64,000 nucleotides of DNA from Microbotryum silenes-acaulis. Its lineage: Eukaryota; Basidiomycota; Microbotryomycetes; Microbotryales; Microbotryaceae. How positions within the stretch are numbered: position 1 is the stretch's first letter; the number at the start of each line of letters is the position of its first letter. A program made the position numbers and the translations under genes. The stretch lies in assembly GCA_003665825.1 (NCBI GenBank), contig QPFY01000009.1:496001-560000 (forward strand), given 5' to 3'. This document shows, in pieces, positions 59,286 to 64,000 of the stretch. The notes beneath the pieces are model-generated. The model made no database searches, was not told the origin of the DNA, and saw only the letters and a program-made list of their open reading frames with translations.

Positions 59286-60739
59286 GGCTGTGACAGTACG
59301 GAAGGGTGATGGGGTGGATGGTGAAGGAGTTGAAGCAAGAGAGGGAGGGTCGCTCAGAGGAGAGCGTGACAAATGGCACGACAACGGGTCGGTCAGCGTG
59401 TGGCCGAGCGCAACTCCCGCAGCTCGGCCTTGACGCCGACCGCTCCCCGAGCCGCGAATCAGCTCCGTCATCGCTCGAGCGGCCGGAGAACGACGAGTTG
59501 GAGGCGGCGACGGTGAAGCTGCTTCACGTCAAACTCACATCGTCCGAGTCGCCGGCCTGCTTGCACCGATGGCAATGACAGGGCCGAACTCGAGGGTCGA
59601 GAACCAGCCAACGAAGCGTAGTACCCTGAGACGAACGGTGACCTTCTTGACGAGATAAACATGGGAAACACGCTGGAACAATTCTCGGTTCACGACGGCA
59701 GGAGGGTGACCTCATTGTCTCGGTCTGCGCGCCGAAGCTCCGAGTCCAAGTCGCGCAGGTCACGTGCATCTCACGGGTCCGGGGCCCCCAACATTTCAGA
59801 TTCGTTTGGGTCGATGCCCACTCGTGAGCAACGTCTGAACAGCTATCGATGAAACCAATGACCGACTTTAGCTCTCAAGTTGTCGGTCGCACATGAAACA
59901 TGATCGCGGAACCGCGGACCAATCAAAGTCGGACGCCCGGGTCCGAGCGCCAACACCGTCGACCGGCGAGATCCGCGAGAACTGATGTTCTCCCCAAATC
60001 TAAAGCGTAAGCTAGGCGACGTTCCAGCTTAGACGCCCCGGAGACCCCTGATCTTCCGGGTCATCGTCAAGCTAAGCGGTCATGAATGCAGTGTGCCACA
60101 GGTCGGTGTCGTAGAACTGGGCTTCCAGTTCCCGGAGGGATACAGTGGCACGGAATTTAGTAGGCGAGCTGTAAGGTATGCGCCTCTCTCATGCATAGTA
60201 TAGTATTCGCAATCTGTCGTTCTTGACCGCTAGAATGAAAGCAATGACACAGATGAGTTCTTATCTTTTCTGATCATTTGATAATGCGCACGCATGCAGA
60301 CCTATGGCTGTACTAACAAAGGACCGGTGAGGTTGGGGCATATCACGACGTGGCATAGGTGTCCGTGGCACCTGACTCATGAGCGCGTAAATACCGAGCT
60401 CTAGGGCACGTATTGTTTAGAGTAGATTTTTCGCTGAGGCGACCATCACCAAACGCTACTGAGGTCATCAATATCCACCCCGCTGACAAAGGGGCACGTG
60501 TTACAATTAGCGACTCCGTCAAGAAAGTTTTCGTGTGAGCATGCAGCACCACCCTACACCCTCGGTGTGTAGATAGTATGAACCTATGTAATTCGCAATG
60601 ACGAAAACCCAAACAATCCAGCCTAAGCTCAATATCCATATACAACCTCCAATGCAAGGCAATTTACAACGAACCCCAGTCCGCATTGAAGGCGCTGATC
60701 CCGCGCCTACACCGAGCGTGATCCAGACCTTGCATGTAA
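59286..60739. other. Intergenic stretch, about 1.45 kb
   Basis: Between the peroxidase start and the trehalase stop, both minus strand. It holds the peroxidase promoter and the trehalase 3' UTR. No further gene, tRNA or repeat recognised. The open frame at 60343-60657 (minus) has no motif. Confidence 0.4.
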
Positions 60740-63700
60740 TTAGCGATCGCCGCTTGGCACATTAGCCGATACATGCGAGCGAGAGAAGAACATGTCGGGA
60801 GAGGTGAGCGCTCCTAAAGCGCGGCGTTGGTGCGAGGTAATGACGTCCAACCCGAGTTGGTAACTCGCGTTCGTCCTGGTGAGTTCAGAGTCGGAAAGGG
60901 TCAGCCACTGCAGGGCGGTCTTCTGCCCTTGGCTCCTGGAGTTCCACAGTTGTCAAGTCTCTGCGCTCACCATCCAAAGCCCTCTCGTGGGATCAATGCG
61001 AAATCCGTGCCTTGGTTGCCGTCTATCAATTGTAAGATACTTGTGTCAGATGCGCGATGTCTTCCCAGGAAGAAAAGAGCCACGGCCGACTCACATTCAG
61101 CATCAATGTTGGAGCTCGCTTCGACCGCGTTGAATTTCTCGGGGACGCATCCGGCGGCCTCGACAAAACCAATCGTCACCCTGTCCGAATTACGAAGCGG
61201 ATCAGTGTCGAAGCTTTGGGAGGATCCACACAATGAAAATGAAGTCACATGTAAAGCCATCGGTACGCGACACGTTGAGCATCGTGGACGTAGCCGTACT
61301 TTTGCATACCGCCCCCTGTCGTAAAGGAAGAACGGGTCAGCACCTCCGCCTGGCAATGCTGGGTAACCGAAGGTTCGGGGACAAACAAGCCATGATTTGG
61401 CTGCAAAGAGTCAAAGCAATATCTGGTCAGGACGAAATTGGACATGCACGCGAATAGGTAAGTGTTACTCACTGAGGAGGCTGTAAGCAGCAGGATGAAT
61501 GATGAATGAAGGATGAGGAAGGACGAAGAGATTATCCGAAGAGTTGGTCAGCTTCCAGTTTAGACATGCAACAAATACTCGTTACTGACCCAAGCTGCAG
61601 GGTAACTGAAGAAAGAAATATGTCATAACATGTCAGCAAAGCTTCAGAAGAAAGGCAACGAGGTTTGTAGTACTCACTCCCATTGGCGGTTCGGCCTTGT
61701 GAGAGAAATTCTACCGCGCGAGCTTTCCGTTCCCGACAACAATCCGCCAAGCGCCTCGAACTTGACCAGAGACGATTTCCTGTGGGACCCATCACGTCAA
61801 TACCGCATTATTTCGAAGTGTATGTCTTCGGTGCTGCTTCCACTCACATGATCTTGTCGGCTTGCTGCTCACTCGCCATCCCACACCACATGGGCCAGAA
61901 CGTCGTGACGGTATCGTACAACGACTGTTTCTGCTTCGCGCAATCATAGTCGGTGTACAAACCTCTTCCCTCGTGCCACAAGTAGTGATCAGCCAACTGC
62001 TTGCGTCGGCCCGCACGAGCGAACCATTCCGCACTCGTCTGCTTGACCTGCGTCGATCGTCGACCTGCCTCGGCGACGAGTTCCCTAGGGCCTTTGTAAG
62101 GGACCTCGGTACCGAAGGGGAAGGCGCTGAGGGCGTAGTCTTCCTCCAGGTCGAGCGAGTCACCGAAATGGTCTCGAATGACCGTAGCAATGTCGACCTC
62201 GTACTTGTACAAGAGACTGCACAAGTCGATCGTACCGAGATTGCCGCAACGCTTCTCGAAGCGATACGTGGTGTCGTGACCGCTTTCTCGTACGCCTCGA
62301 TCGTGGAGGAAGTACTCGTCCAAAGCGGGGACGGAGACCTCGCCGGCGGTGTACTTCTCCGTGAACTCGTTGACGCTGATGCCGAGCTCGTCGGCGTAGG
62401 GTTGCAAGACGTAGGTGAAGTGAGACGCCTCGGTCTCAGGTGGGATGCCAACGCCTTCAGGGCGGTAACGCGAAAGACCCGTGAGGGTATCAAGTCGGAG
62501 CGACGCATTCATCCACACAATGTGGTACTCGCGGATCGCACCCTGGATCGCCCGCTTTAGCCAAGCCTTGTTCTCTTCCGCGTCCTCAGGATTGAGGTTC
62601 GCAAAGACCTGCAGGATGAGATCCGTGAGGAACGGCGGCTGCGAGCGGCACAGGTAGTAACTTCGGTTGCCGTTGAGGACTTTGCCGTAATGCTTGATCT
62701 CGAACAAGAAGTGCTCGACGATACCGCGCGCGAGATCGATGTGGCCATCCGAGATGAGACCGAGAGAGACAAAGTAGCTGTCCCAGTAGTACAGCTCGTT
62801 GAACCTCGCACCGGGAACGACGAAGGGGATCCCCTTGAAGTCCGAGTCCTCACCTTCGGCACCCTTGATCTCGGTCATGGACAGCGCGAGGATACCGGGC
62901 TCCTCGTTGCGGTCTCGTACCCACTCGGGGGTAAATTCGCGAGGGATCGTAGAGACGATCAAGCCGAGGTGGGGCTTCTCCTTGGCGATGCGCTCGTAGT
63001 ATTTGCGCATCTGCACTTCAACCTCGGGGACGTAGATTCGTGGGGCCTGGTTTCGACCTCGGTTCTGCACGAGATGGGTTGTACTTATCTCAGTCATTGT
63101 CCACCAACCGTGATTGAGCGTAGGCAGGCGATTACCTTTGGGTCAGCACAAATCGCCTCCAGTCCATCACCGTCAATTCGTCGCGTGAGGTTCGACCAGA
63201 AGGAGTAGCGGATCATGCGGCTCAACCGCGAGACCGGGTTCTCACTCAGTCGCGCCTCGTCCAAGACGATCGTCTTTTGACCGTGATCACGTGCGAGTGC
63301 GAGTTCTTGTAGGAGGTTGGACAACATGTAGGTGCCTCGGATCTAATAAGATCGACGAATTCAATAAGGTCAGCTTGTAGAGTACGCATGTCCTCGCCGG
63401 GCTTCTCGAGTGGCACGTACTTCACAAGAGTTGTAGCCGTTCGAGCTGGCCGTTCCGAGTGTAAACACTTTGGGTCCCTTGTCCGTAGCGGCGATCTGTT
63501 ATCGGCGAGAATCCGCCTCGATTAGCCTCGTGAGAGATTCCACGCGCTTTGTCAGATGCATCAGATTCCGCCGACTGACCTGGAAGTTGCCATCCGTATC
63601 TTCTTGTTCGAGGACAAGTTTGATCGTCTCCTCGACATCGACCAAGAACTTGCGGGGTTTGGCCGACGTCTCGTCTGAGGAGAGAGAGAAGCGGAGGTCG

Positions 63701-63857
63701 ACCATTTAGCTCTTCGCTCTGCGTTTCATGTGGGGAAGTCTGGGGGTAACGATGCGGGGATGGGAGCACTGACCGTGCGAGAGACGCCTCGCTCGAGAGG
63801 GGGGCGTTTGATTGGCAAGGTAGGTTTGGCGTTGTTGGATGACCGTGTGCGGGGCAT
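60740..63857 (-). CDS. NTH1: Neutral trehalase (GH37), 5' end at or beyond window edge
   Basis: Cytosolic enzyme hydrolysing trehalose to glucose during recovery from stress. Possible start ATG 63855-63857 ([20 protein letters not shown]), but the frame is open above it and a donor near 63975 hints at earlier exons. Next comes [20 protein letters not shown] + TDGNFQ, the regulatory Ca2+-loop region of neutral trehalases, then [12 protein letters not shown] and [20 protein letters not shown]. The GH37 core follows: [16 protein letters not shown] (signature 1), [58 protein letters not shown] and [17 protein letters not shown]. Signature 2 is split by an intron as QWDYPAAW + PN. Later exons read [37 protein letters not shown] and [12 protein letters not shown], stop TAA 60740-60742. 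Ten or so introns. Confidence 0.93.
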
Positions 63858-64000
63858 TGCCACTCTGTTGCCCTCAAATCCGAGCCACAATGGGTAACGT
63901 CGACGAGACAGGAGAAGGGTATCATCAGCCTTCCTGCGCCCGACGATACCTTCCTCGGCATGATGAAGGCTTACCTCGGACAGTGTTCGAGTCTTGTGGG

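Overview
This window is nuclear DNA from a fungus, most likely a GC-rich basidiomycete yeast (a Pucciniomycotina/Microbotryomycetes type is my inference). Almost every gene is broken by many short spliceosomal introns, mostly 40-120 nt with GT(A/G)AGT or GTCAGT donors. Genes lie on both strands about every 2-3 kb, with no operons. The recognisable proteins are typical eukaryotic housekeeping proteins. Exon structures were inferred by eye from reading-frame continuity, splice consensus and known family sequences, so gene ends are firmer than internal junctions.

Layout. 1-13 kb: 3' part of a DHHC palmitoyltransferase (+), Afg2-type AAA+ ATPase (-), TLC-domain membrane protein (+), BRCT protein (-), atypical extended SDR (+), and a second TLC paralogue (-). 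13-24 kb: a PB1-like/retropepsin-like unknown (+), an unknown (-), an acidic nuclear-looking unknown (+), mRNA guanylyltransferase CEG1 (-) and SKP1 (-). 24-38 kb: an RGG/coiled-coil protein (+), a Ser-rich unknown (+), a large single-pass membrane protein (-), phosphatidylserine synthase CHO1 (-) and a mitochondrial RsfS-type ribosome silencing factor (-). 38-49.9 kb: cullin-3 (+), enolase (+), a SET-domain lysine methyltransferase (-), a ubiquitin-AN1 fusion (+) and a membrane/coiled-coil unknown (+). 49.9-56.5 kb: a gene-poor interval with nested inverted duplications, including a near-perfect palindrome with arms of about 213 nt. 56.5-64 kb: a diverged paralogue of the 48-kb membrane/coiled-coil gene (+), glutathione peroxidase (-) and neutral trehalase (-), whose 5' end is at or beyond the window edge.

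The genes do not form one pathway. They cover lipid metabolism (CHO1, TLC proteins), ubiquitin and proteostasis functions (SKP1, cullin-3, ubiquitin-AN1, Afg2), RNA capping, mitochondrial translation, glycolysis and stress physiology (trehalase, peroxidase). The least ordinary part is 48-58 kb: two lineage-specific membrane/coiled-coil paralogues in the same orientation bracket 6.7 kb of inverted-repeat-rich DNA with gene fragments. I found no convincing new multi-gene system. The best leads are that interval, the ubiquitin-AN1 fusion that keeps a processing-competent LRLRGG junction, and a GC-AG intron in enolase.
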